From the NCBI GenBank assembly GCA_945861295.1, contig CAMAUF010000157.1, forward strand, positions 1 through 6,012: a stretch of DNA of 6,012 bases. Direction: 5' to 3'. The translations under genes were made by a program, and so were the position numbers. The first letter of the stretch is position 1. Every line of letters starts with the position of its first letter. This stretch comes from a bacterium. GTDB lineage: Bacteria; Chloroflexota; Dehalococcoidia; Tepidiformales; Tepidiformaceae. The notes beneath the pieces are model-generated. The model was not told the DNA's origin. It saw only the letters and a list, made by a program, of their open reading frames with translations, and did not search any database. Below are positions 1 to 5,397 of the stretch, piece by piece.

Positions 1-132
1 AGCGACTATCCGACCGGCCGGATCGTGAAGGATGCGGAGATGGAAACACTCAATCTGCGCTGCGACCCCTTCCATGGCGAGTGGAACTACTCGCTGCTTC
101 CCCGCCCACGGCTCCTCGTCCCAGAACTGTAA
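1..132 (+). mobile_element. 3' end of an ISAzo13-family transposase gene (partial)
   Basis: Frame 1 is open from the first base of the window and ends at TAA 130-132, giving the last 43 residues of a protein that begins outside the window. The segment DYPTG (residues 2-6), followed by a short helix-like stretch with NLRCDPFHGEWNY (residues 18-30), matches what I remember of the C-terminus of ISAzo13-family (Rhodopirellula-type, DDE) transposases, which typically carry a YPTG-x-K-V-S-D segment and then a FHGEWNYT motif. These enzymes cut and paste their own insertion sequence. The DDE catalytic residues lie upstream and cannot be checked. The tail after NYSLLPR (about ten residues, to PEL) is less conserved. 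Only the 3' end is visible, so I cannot say whether the whole element is intact. Family call is from motif memory, without a search. Confidence 0.72.
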
Positions 133-151
133 TTTCCTGACAGGCCCCAAG
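125..151 (+). repeat. Probable right end (terminal inverted repeat region) of the insertion sequence
   Basis: Between the transposase stop (130-132) and the first codon matching the downstream flavin-domain gene (about 151-154) there are only about 20 bases. The right end of the element must therefore lie here. Read inward on the minus strand from about 148, the sequence begins GGGGCCTGTCAGGAAATTAC, a G-rich tip followed by a TGTCAG core, which is a plausible terminal inverted repeat. The left end is outside the window, so neither the inverted repeat nor a target-site duplication can be confirmed. The exact boundary is inference. Confidence 0.4.
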
Positions 152-153
152 TC

Positions 154-552
154 ATGCTCGGGACGCTGCGCCGCGACGGCTGGACCCGGATCTCACCGAC
201 CGAGTACGTCTTCTTCGAAGGCGAGCTCGTGCTGGGCGGCATGTGGCAGGCGAAGAAGGCGCTCGACCTGCTCCGCGACTCCCGCTGCACCCTCCACAGC
301 GTGACGACGGACAAGGACGGCCAACAGGGCGACGTCAAGCTGTACGGCCGCGCCCTCCCGGTCGAGGATCCGGCGTGGCTGGCGCGCTATTGGGACCACA
401 TCTTCGCGCTCCAGAACTTCCGGCCGAACGGCCCGGCGCACGTCTTCACCATCGATGTCGAATCCGCTGGCTACATCGTGTTCAGCGGCGACGGCATGAT
501 GCGATGGCTAACGTGGCCTGGCAACCAGTGGCGGAGCGGCAAGTCTTCCTAG
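154..552 (+). pseudogene. Pyridoxamine 5'-phosphate oxidase-like split-barrel protein, 5' end lost to IS insertion
   Basis: The 132-residue frame reads as the body of a pyridoxamine-5'-phosphate-oxidase-like FMN/F420-type split barrel. It has MLGTLRRDGWTRISPTEYVF (first strands, residues 1-20), then a GEL turn, the AKKALDLLRDSR segment (33-44), LHSV (47-50), GDVKLYGRA (59-67) and a final ESAGYIVF strand. Members of this family usually start about 25-30 residues earlier with a helix leading into the 'VMLGTLR' strand; here that part is missing and transposon sequence stands in its place. The ATG at 154 lies in the first conserved strand and has no convincing ribosome binding site, and the frame is open only from 133. 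I therefore read it as a truncated remnant, although a short expressed protein is possible. Substrate and cofactor are unknown. It converges on the next gene with 4 bases between stop codons. Confidence 0.65.
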
Positions 553-556
553 CGTC

Positions 557-1348
557 TCAGGCGCCGGGACCGAAGACGGGCTTCCGCTTTTCGACGAACG
601 CCTTGAACGCCTCCTGGCGGCCGGCCGCGGCGGCGGCGCTCGGCGGGCGGAGATGGCGCTCCGTCTCAAGGTCGACGTAGTCCGCGAAGCCCATCTTCTC
701 CGCCGCGAGGTAGTGCGCCTTCATCCGAAGCAGAACGCTCGGCGCTCGGGCCAGCAAACTCTCGACCATCCCAGCGACCGCCGACCGGAACCCGTCGTCT
801 TCGATTAGCCGCGTCACAAGTCCGATGCGATGCGCCTCCTCAGCAGGGAACTTGTCCGGGAAGAACGAGAGGTCCCGCGCCCGCGAGGCGCCGATCAGGC
901 GTGGCAGCGACCACGGGATGCCCATGTCCCCGGCGACCGCCACGTTCAGGAAGGCCGTGTTCAGCACGGCCGAACGCTTGGCGACCCGAATGTCGCAGGC
1001 GCAGGCCCAGCCGAGGCCGGCCCCGGCCGCGGCGCCGTTGATCGCGGCGATCGTGACCGCCGACATCTCGTGAAGGAGCACCGGGACGCGGAAGTGGTGC
1101 GCCTCGGCCGTATCCGACGGGTCGATCGCGCCCGTCGCCCAGTTGAGGTCGGCCCCCGGGCAGAAGGCGCGCTCGCCGGCCCCAGTGAGCACGAGCACGC
1201 GGACCGACCGGTCGGCGGCGGCGCGCGTCAGGGCTTCGTGCGTCTCGCGGACCATGGTGTTGGTCATGCCGTTGCGCTGTTCGGGGCGATTCAGTGTCAG
1301 GGTCGCGAGACCGCCGGCGGCCTCGTACGTGATCGTGCTATAGGTCAT
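557..1348 (-). CDS. Enoyl-CoA hydratase/isomerase (crotonase) family protein, atypical active site
   Basis: A 263-residue cytoplasmic protein of normal crotonase length. Crotonases act on acyl-CoA thioesters, stabilising an enolate in an oxyanion hole. Visible landmarks are TLNRPEQRNGM (18-28), the first oxyanion-hole segment AFCPGADL (61-68), the second one INGAAAGAGLG (103-113), CDIRVA (118-123) and the C-terminal helices that close the pocket. Aligned by eye with rat mitochondrial hydratase, Glu144 corresponds to Gly113 and Glu164 to Phe133, so the two acid/base glutamates of true hydratases are missing. An Asp at 141 (AGDMG) sits near the place where isomerase-like members carry a 'PDGG' aspartate. 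It may thus be an isomerase or have another acyl-CoA activity; the substrate cannot be told. The start at 1348 is chosen because GGAG lies 6 bases upstream and the protein begins at the family's first strand; an in-frame ATG at 1381 would only add an unconserved 11-residue leader. Confidence 0.88.
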   Translation of the reverse strand: MTYSTITYEAAGGLATLTLNRPEQRNGMTNTMVRETHEALTRAAADRSVRVLVLTGAGERAFCPGADLNWATGAIDPSDTAEAHHFRVPVLLHEMSAVTIAAINGAAAGAGLGWACACDIRVAKRSAVLNTAFLNVAVAGDMGIPWSLPRLIGASRARDLSFFPDKFPAEEAHRIGLVTRLIEDDGFRSAVAGMVESLLARAPSVLLRMKAHYLAAEKMGFADYVDLETERHLRPPSAAAAAGRQEAFKAFVEKRKPVFGPGA

Positions 1349-1376
1349 TGCTGGCTCCGTCGGGTGGATGGCGCTG

Positions 1377-1382
1377 AGCATA
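1377..1382 (-). promoter_or_regulatory. Weak candidate -10 box for the crotonase gene
   Basis: On the minus strand the bases read TATGCT, 28 bases before the crotonase start codon and preceded by TTG. No recognisable -35 hexamer lies 16-18 bases further upstream. The 168-base gap to the LysM gene makes a separate promoter reasonable, but this particular site is a guess. The rest of 1349-1516 shows nothing I can name. Confidence 0.2.
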
Positions 1383-1516
1383 CAACACGGGATTTACCCT
1401 GCTCCTTCGCGGGTAGGATGGCGGACAGTGACCAAAAGCAACTGACGTACTCCGCCAGCAGGTTCTGGCCCTATCGGAGCCGGATCGGGTTGGCGCCCCT
1501 CACCGGCCTTCCGGCC

Positions 1517-3052
1517 TCAGTAGCTGGCCATGATCGCCAGGACGTTGGCGATGTACTCCTTCGTGTCGTCATAGAAGCCGATCGTGTGGACGGATTGCCA
1601 GCCCTGGTAGTACGCCGCCAAGCTGAGCTCGATGTCCCAGCCGGATTCGAGCAGCCAATGGCGAAGGATCGCCGCCCCCATGCGCGCGTTCGCGAGCGGG
1701 TCGACATCCCATTCGGTCGCGTCGGCGACGAGGTTCTCCAGAGCCCAATCCGCCGTGCCGGGCATGACTTGCATGACGCCGATCGCGCCGGTCGAACTGA
1801 CCATCGCCTGATTCCAACCGCTCTCCTGCCACGCCACCGCCTTCACCAGGTTGGCCGGGAGACCGAACTCGGCCGCGGCGCTCGCCAGGATGGAGGCGTA
1901 GTCGCCACGATTCACGGGCGCCACCACGCTCGGCACAGCCAGCACTTGGCCGATCTGGATGAGGTTGGAGTTGGCGAGGCCGTTCATCTCGACCAGCGCC
2001 GCGACGGTCGTCCCATACCGCAGCGCGATATCGGCGAGCGACTGGCCCTCCGTCACGATATGGGTGCGACTCGCGACCCGTGGTGCGGCGGCCGCCGCGT
2101 TGCCGGGGATCACCAGCACTTGGCCCGCGAACACGTGGTCTGGGTTGCGGAGGCCGTTAGCCTGTTCCAGCGCCTGGAGGCCCACCTCGTATTCGTCCGC
2201 GATCCCGCTCAAGGTCTCGCCGGCGGCTACGATGTGCGTGCGCTGCCAAAGTTCCGGGCCAGATTGAGAGGCGAGCGCGCCCGGCACGATCAGCGTCTGG
2301 CCGATGAAAATATGGTTGGCGTCGGCGAGGCCGTTCGCCGCGATGATTACGTCAGCCGCGACCCCGTAGCGGCCAGCGATCGCGCTCAAGGACTCGCCGG
2401 CAACGACCACGTGCGTCCCGCTGCCCGACGCTGCTCCAGGACGCCCGTTGGGGACCGTTAACACCTGCCCGGCGACGACCGAATCCGGGTCGCGCAAGCC
2501 GTTCGCGTCGAGCAATGCCTGCAACGGGACAGCCCAGTAGCCAGCGATGCCGCCGAGTGTTTCACCGGGCTGCACGGTGTGTTGGCGGCCGCCGACCGCC
2601 GCGGGGGCTACGGCGCCGGGGATGGTCAGGACCTGGCCGACGGTGATCGCATCGGCGTCGTCGATCCCGTTGGCGGCCATCAGACCTTGCAGCGTCACGC
2701 CGTAGCCGCTGGCGATGCCCGTCAGTGTGTCCCCAGCCGCCACGACGTACTGGCGGCCGACGGTTGCCGCCTTAGCGGCGCCGCCCGGGATCAGCAAATC
2801 CTGACCGGCTTCGATGTGGTCCGTGTTCGTGAGGCCGTTGATGGATGCGAGTTCCTCGATCGGCACGCCATACTGGTCCGCGATCCCGGAAAGCGTTTCG
2901 CCAGGCTGGACGACATGCGCCGCCGCTGGAGTGAGCGCTGCGAGGGCGAACGCGACCGCGGTCCACCCGGCGAAGAGGCGACGCCGGAGGACGCCCGGTC
3001 GCGGCCCAGCGGGGGTGGGCCAGGACGGGTAAGGCATGAGGCTTCCATTCAT
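1517..3052 (-). CDS. Secreted six-LysM lytic transglycosylase (SLT/goose-lysozyme-like fold)
   Basis: A 511-residue exported protein predicted to bind peptidoglycan and cleave its glycan strands. Residues 1-45 form a signal peptide (basic RRR at 23-25, hydrophobic stretch to about 40, AAA before the likely cleavage at 45/46). Six LysM repeats of 46-47 residues follow at about 46-91, 101-147, 158-203, 213-259, 272-318 and 330-376, each with a GETL/GDTL/GQSL-type start, an NGL/NGI turn and a GQ-x-L-x-(I/V)P ending. Residues about 380-511 are an SLT-like catalytic domain: the expected acid is Glu410 in AWQESGWN, followed by TGAIGVMQVMPGTA (421-434) and AYYQGWQSV (480-488). The domain order, LysM first and catalysis last, is common in secreted wall hydrolases of Actinobacteria and Chloroflexota. 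Start is uncertain: ATG 3052 has AAGG 4 bases upstream; ATG 3037 has GGAAG 4 bases upstream; ATG 3139 has GAGGG 7 bases upstream but would place 29 extra residues before the signal peptide. The gene faces away from the operon that starts at 3297. Confidence 0.93.
   Translation of the reverse strand: MNGSLMPYPSWPTPAGPRPGVLRRRLFAGWTAVAFALAALTPAAAHVVQPGETLSGIADQYGVPIEELASINGLTNTDHIEAGQDLLIPGGAAKAATVGRQYVVAAGDTLTGIASGYGVTLQGLMAANGIDDADAITVGQVLTIPGAVAPAAVGGRQHTVQPGETLGGIAGYWAVPLQALLDANGLRDPDSVVAGQVLTVPNGRPGAASGSGTHVVVAGESLSAIAGRYGVAADVIIAANGLADANHIFIGQTLIVPGALASQSGPELWQRTHIVAAGETLSGIADEYEVGLQALEQANGLRNPDHVFAGQVLVIPGNAAAAAPRVASRTHIVTEGQSLADIALRYGTTVAALVEMNGLANSNLIQIGQVLAVPSVVAPVNRGDYASILASAAAEFGLPANLVKAVAWQESGWNQAMVSSTGAIGVMQVMPGTADWALENLVADATEWDVDPLANARMGAAILRHWLLESGWDIELSLAAYYQGWQSVHTIGFYDDTKEYIANVLAIMASY
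1925..2917 (-). repeat. Six tandem LysM-encoding units
   Basis: The segment encodes six LysM modules separated by 3-12-residue Ala/Gly/Ser-rich linkers, so the DNA repeats with a spacing of roughly 140-180 bases. The units are diverged in sequence (for example PGETLSGIA, AGDTLTGIA and EGQSLADIA at the first strand). They are therefore an old protein-level repeat, not a recent DNA amplification. Confidence 0.85.
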
Positions 3053-3066
3053 ACAGCCTTGGTCGT

Positions 3067-3072
3067 TATGTA
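3067..3072 (-). promoter_or_regulatory. Weak candidate -10 box for the LysM gene
   Basis: The minus strand reads TGC-TACATA here, an imperfect extended -10 pattern. Transcription would begin near 3060, leaving an 8-base leader for a start at 3052 or a 23-base leader for a start at 3037. No clear -35 is seen. If real, it would rule out ATG 3139 as the start. Confidence 0.2.
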
Positions 3073-3146
3073 GCAAGCCGCCGGGTGCGACGAGACGTTC
3101 CGGCCTCCGGCCGAGTGTGGCAAAGCGTGTCAATGTCATGGGTCAG

Positions 3147-3163
3147 CCCTCGTTTTTCGAGGG
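3147..3163. repeat. Perfect 6-bp inverted repeat with 5-base loop
   Basis: CCCTCG (3147-3152), five T, CGAGGG (3158-3163). In minus-strand RNA it would be a CCCUCG/CGAGGG hairpin with an AAAAA loop just upstream of ATG 3139, covering the GAGGG that could serve as its ribosome binding site. There is no T-run after the stem on either strand, so it does not look like a terminator. It overlaps the left copy of a direct repeat (3157-3170). Confidence 0.5.
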
Positions 3164-3195
3164 GGCGCCCGATCACCGTCCTCGAAGGCGCGCCC
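3157..3195. repeat. Imperfect 14-base direct repeat in the divergent control region
   Basis: TCGAGGGGGCGCCC (3157-3170) and TCGAAGGCGCGCCC (3182-3195) match at 12 of 14 positions and lie 25 bases apart start to start. Each copy contains a palindromic core (GGGCGCCC and GGCGCGCC). The position between two divergent genes makes an operator pair possible, but in DNA this GC-rich a chance match cannot be excluded. Confidence 0.35.
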
Positions 3196-3284
3196 CTGGT
3201 CAAACTAGGTGGAGAATCCGTCCGTCCGTTTACCGCTGATTCGCTTTACCCCGATTGCCCGACCAAGGCAGGAGGGCGACGCGC

Positions 3285-3290
3285 TATACT
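3285..3290 (+). promoter_or_regulatory. -10 box of a probable leaderless promoter for the small-membrane-protein operon
   Basis: TATACT differs from the TATAAT consensus at one base and stands out in GC-rich surroundings. Six bases separate it from ATG 3297, so the usual start point seven bases after the box is the A of that ATG. Such spacing is typical of leaderless transcripts, which need no ribosome binding site. No good -35 is visible at 16-18 bases; TTGCCC at 3255-3260 is too far (24 bases). An AGGAGGG at 3270-3276 is 20 bases from the ATG, too distant to serve it. Confidence 0.55.
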
Positions 3291-3296
3291 GAGCGC

Positions 3297-3590
3297 ATGG
3301 GCTTCTACTACGGTTCGAACACGCCGCCGCCGGGCGACAAGAAGCGGCGTGGTTCTGACGAGTCGTCGCAACAAGGCACCTTGAAAGAGGCCATGCTCAT
3401 CACCTGGTCGGTCTTCCAGGCCCTGGCGCTGCCGCTCGGCCTCCTCTTCGGCGCGGTAGCCGGGCTGATCCTGCTCTTTTTCCTTTTCACCTTGCATTGG
3501 ATTGTGGGGCTCGGCGCCCTGGGCCTCATCGCGCTCGCACTCGGAGCGCGCGGGATTTGGGAATTGCGCCACCCGCCAGTGTTGAAGTGA
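3297..3590 (+). CDS. Small two-helix membrane protein of unknown function
   Basis: I do not recognise a named family. The 97-residue protein has a short N-terminal MGFYYGSNTPPPG segment, a charged and polar stretch (KKRRGSDESS, 15-24), a hydrophobic region from about 40 to 66 and a second hydrophobic segment at about 68-84, then a short basic tail (RHPPVLK). This predicts two membrane helices joined by a tight turn at HW (67-68). I chose ATG 3297 because it lies at the predicted transcription start and gives a coherent N-terminus; an in-frame TTG at 3255 would add 14 residues but has no ribosome binding site in range. The stop codon overlaps the yggS start (GTGA, 3587-3590), so the gene heads the yggS-proC-yggT operon and is probably co-translated with it. 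Its role may concern the membrane or envelope, but that is only context. Confidence 0.75.
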   Translation: MGFYYGSNTPPPGDKKRRGSDESSQQGTLKEAMLITWSVFQALALPLGLLFGAVAGLILLFFLFTLHWIVGLGALGLIALALGARGIWELRHPPVLK

Positions 3591-4267
3591 GCGCGCCGGA
3601 GGGGGTCGCGGCGCGCTTGGCCGTGGTCGAGCTGAGGATCAGCGAAGCCTGTCAGCGCGCCGGTCGCGACCGCTCGACCGTAACCTTGGTCGCAGTCACC
3701 AAGACCCAGCCCCTTGAGGCGGTCGCCAACGCGGCGGCAGCCGGCATCCGCGACTTCGGCGAGAACCGGGTCCAGGAGGGCGTAGCGAAGGTAGCGAGCC
3801 TCGCGGGGCGCGGCCTGATCTGGCACCTGATCGGTAGGCTGCAATCGAACAAAGCCAAGGCCGCCGTCGCCAGTTTCGACTTTCTCCACGGCATCGACAA
3901 CGCCCGGGCCCTGACAGCGGTAGCGGCGAGCGCCGAAACCCACGGGCGACGCCCCGCCGTCTTCCTCGAAGTCAACATCGCTGGCGAAGCCTCGAAGGGT
4001 GGCTGTGCCGTCGACGACCTGGACGATCTCCTGGCGACCGCGCGCCGATTGCCCTCCCTCGCGCTCGTCGGCCTCATGACCGTCGCTCCGGCCGTATCTG
4101 ACCCGGAGACGGTCCGGCCGATCTTCCAGCGATTGAGCGGACTTGCGCGAGCGCATGGGCTAGAATCGCTCTCGATGGGCATGACCGGCGACTTTGACGT
4201 TGCCATCGAAGAGGGGGCGACCCACATTCGTGTCGGCCGGGCCATCTTCGGGGAGCGGAAGCAATGA
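3587..4267 (+). CDS. yggS: YggS/PLPBP-family pyridoxal phosphate homeostasis protein
   Basis: A 226-residue cytoplasmic protein with a single PLP-binding TIM-barrel domain, similar to the N-terminal domain of alanine racemase and fold-type III decarboxylases. Family members bind PLP and keep cellular vitamin B6 and amino-acid pools in balance, with no known catalytic reaction. Landmarks are LVAVTKTQ with the PLP-binding Lys39, FGENRVQE (57-64), WHLIGRLQSNK (79-89), LEVNIAGE, GLMTVAP, SMGMTGDFD (196-204, phosphate-binding side; most relatives have GMS where this has GMT) and RVGRAIFG (215-222). Length is normal. The GTG start at 3587 is preferred because it overlaps the preceding stop by 4 bases and matches the family's N-terminus; the frame is open further upstream (a TTG lies at 3497), but that extension would run within the preceding gene. 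No clear ribosome binding site precedes the GTG, fitting translational coupling. The stop overlaps the proC start. Confidence 0.95.
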   Translation: MSAPEGVAARLAVVELRISEACQRAGRDRSTVTLVAVTKTQPLEAVANAAAAGIRDFGENRVQEGVAKVASLAGRGLIWHLIGRLQSNKAKAAVASFDFLHGIDNARALTAVAASAETHGRRPAVFLEVNIAGEASKGGCAVDDLDDLLATARRLPSLALVGLMTVAPAVSDPETVRPIFQRLSGLARAHGLESLSMGMTGDFDVAIEEGATHIRVGRAIFGERKQ

Positions 4268-5058
4268 GACTCACAATCATCGGCGGCGGCGTGATGGGCG
4301 AGGCGATCCTTGCCCCCGCCTTGGCGCGCGGCCTGGTCGGCCCCGGAGACGTCACCGTTTGCGAAATCGTGGAAAAGCGCCGGAACGACCTGCATGCCCG
4401 CCATGGCGTGCACACGACGCCGGACGCCGCCGAGGCCATGTCGGACGCCGATATCGTCCTGCTCTCGGTCAAGCCGCAAGAAGTTGCGAGCGTGCGCGGG
4501 ACACTTCGGCCGGACGCCCTTTTGGTGTCGATCATGGCAGGCGTGCGGGTTGCCTCGCTCGAGCGGGAGTTCAACCACAGCCGCATCATTCGCGTGATGC
4601 CCAACACGCCCGCGGCGGCCGGGGCCGCCATGTCCGTCTGGACCGCGACCGCCGCCGTCGACTCCGACCAGCGAGACCTTGCTCGCGGGCTGCTTGCTTC
4701 GATTGGCCGCGAACTGTACGTCGACGATGAGAAAAAGGTGGACATGGCGACGGCCGTGAGCGGCAGCGGCCCAGGCTACGTGTACCTCTTCATGGAAGCG
4801 CTCGTCGAAGGGGCGGTTTCGATCGGCCTCTCGCGCGCTCAGGCCGAGGAGATGGTGATCCAGACGGTATTGGGCTCAGCCCTTTACGCCCAGGAGAGCG
4901 GGATCACGCCCGCGGAGCTGCGCGCGATGGTGACGTCGCCAGCCGGCACCACGGCGGCCGGTCTCCTCGAACTCGAAAAGGGCGCCGTCCGCGCGTCCGT
5001 GATCGAGTGCGTGCGCGCCGCCCACCGGCGGGCCATTGAGCTGGGCGGGCCCGCGTGA
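4264..5058 (+). CDS. proC: Pyrroline-5-carboxylate reductase
   Basis: This 264-residue cytoplasmic enzyme reduces 1-pyrroline-5-carboxylate to L-proline with NAD(P)H, the last step of proline synthesis. The N-terminal Rossmann fold shows IIGGGVMGEAI (5-15), a second-strand end with Glu34 and SVKP (68-71). Next are RVMPNTP (110-116), AVSGSGPGYVYLF (164-176) at the start of the helical dimerisation domain and the family signature VTSPAGTTAAGL (223-234). All expected motifs are present and the length is normal. Glu34 sits where an acidic residue can favour NADH over NADPH, but I would not rely on this. The ATG overlaps the yggS stop (ATGA, 4264-4267) and has GGGAG 8 bases upstream, inside yggS. 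Its own stop overlaps the next start. The pairing with yggS is common in bacteria and links PLP and amino-acid balance. Confidence 0.97.
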   Translation: MRLTIIGGGVMGEAILAPALARGLVGPGDVTVCEIVEKRRNDLHARHGVHTTPDAAEAMSDADIVLLSVKPQEVASVRGTLRPDALLVSIMAGVRVASLEREFNHSRIIRVMPNTPAAAGAAMSVWTATAAVDSDQRDLARGLLASIGRELYVDDEKKVDMATAVSGSGPGYVYLFMEALVEGAVSIGLSRAQAEEMVIQTVLGSALYAQESGITPAELRAMVTSPAGTTAAGLLELEKGAVRASVIECVRAAHRRAIELGGPA

Positions 5059-5315
5059 GCGATCCGCTGGTCACCCTCTTCGAAATCGTCCTTTACACGC
5101 TGATCGGCCTCGTTGTCGCCCGGTCGCTGATGACATGGTTCCCAGTCTCTCACGATAACGACTTCGTGCGCTTCCTCCAGCGCGCCACGGAGCCGCTGCT
5201 GGCGCCGTTTCGGCGGATTCTCCCTAGCCTCGGCGCGTTCGACCTCAGCGGGTTGTTCGTCGTCATCCTCCTGTCGATGATGCTCGCGGCCGTCCGGCGG
5301 GCCGGGGATTTGTGA
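5055..5315 (+). CDS. YggT-family membrane protein, first copy
   Basis: An 86-residue single-domain YggT (YGGT) integral membrane protein. The first helix spans about residues 8-26, the second about 66-80. Between them lies the family core ARSLMTWFP (22-30), R-x-TEP (43-47), P51, R53, P57 and LG-x-x-DLS (59-65). YggT/YlmG proteins are linked to membrane or division-site organisation and osmotic tolerance; the exact activity is not settled. Proteobacterial YggT carries two such domains in one chain, whereas here there is one per gene. The GTG start at 5055 overlaps the proC stop (GTGA, 5055-5058), with no good ribosome binding site, so coupling to proC translation is likely. It gives the normal family N-terminus. 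Confidence 0.92.
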   Translation: MSDPLVTLFEIVLYTLIGLVVARSLMTWFPVSHDNDFVRFLQRATEPLLAPFRRILPSLGAFDLSGLFVVILLSMMLAAVRRAGDL

Positions 5316-5348
5316 ACGCGCGTGTTTACCTCGACGGCGCCCAGCCTG

Positions 5349-5357
5349 TGGTATCCT
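5349..5357 (+). promoter_or_regulatory. Candidate extended -10 element before the second yggT
   Basis: TGG-TATCCT has the TGn extension and a four-of-six match to TATAAT, 40 bases before ATG 5398. A TTTACC at 5325-5330 resembles a -35 but is 21 bases away, too far. The 82-base gap after the first yggT breaks the chain of overlaps, so an internal promoter is plausible. Nothing resembling a terminator was seen in the gap. Confidence 0.3.
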
Positions 5358-5397
5358 ACCCAAAGACGAGCAACCCGGACGTGAGTGCACCCCCGCC

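Noticed and set aside
543..577. GTCTTC ... GAAGAC inverted repeat across the convergent gene ends, considered as a bidirectional terminator
   Set aside because: Six-base arms with a 23-base loop and no T-run on either side; it also runs into the coding end of the crotonase gene.
1394..1417. TACCC ... GGGTA inverted repeat upstream of the crotonase gene, considered as an operator or RNA hairpin
   Set aside because: Five-base arms around an 11-base loop are expected by chance in this composition, and nothing else supports a function.
1503..1516. GGCC-TTCC-GGCC palindrome just after the LysM stop codon, considered as a terminator
   Set aside because: Only a 4-bp stem and no T-run follows on the minus strand; not enough for a rho-independent terminator.
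830..2461. A 543-codon plus-strand open frame opposite the crotonase and LysM genes
   Set aside because: It is rich in Arg, Gly, Asp and His with no domain pattern, and lies exactly antisense to two well-supported genes. In GC-rich DNA such long antisense frames arise from codon bias.
3128..3133. Perfect TTGACA on the minus strand, considered as a -35 box for the LysM gene
   Set aside because: No -10-like hexamer follows at 15-19 bases; the nearest AT-rich candidate is about 55 bases downstream.
4194..4730. A plus-strand frame within proC in another register
   Set aside because: Extremely Arg/Pro/Gly-rich and wholly inside the conserved proC gene, so it is a frame shadow.
3308..4745. Long minus-strand open frames opposite the small membrane protein, yggS and proC
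   Set aside because: They are low-complexity, Arg/Ser/Ala-rich, without motifs or ribosome binding sites, and antisense to clear yggS and proC coding sequence.
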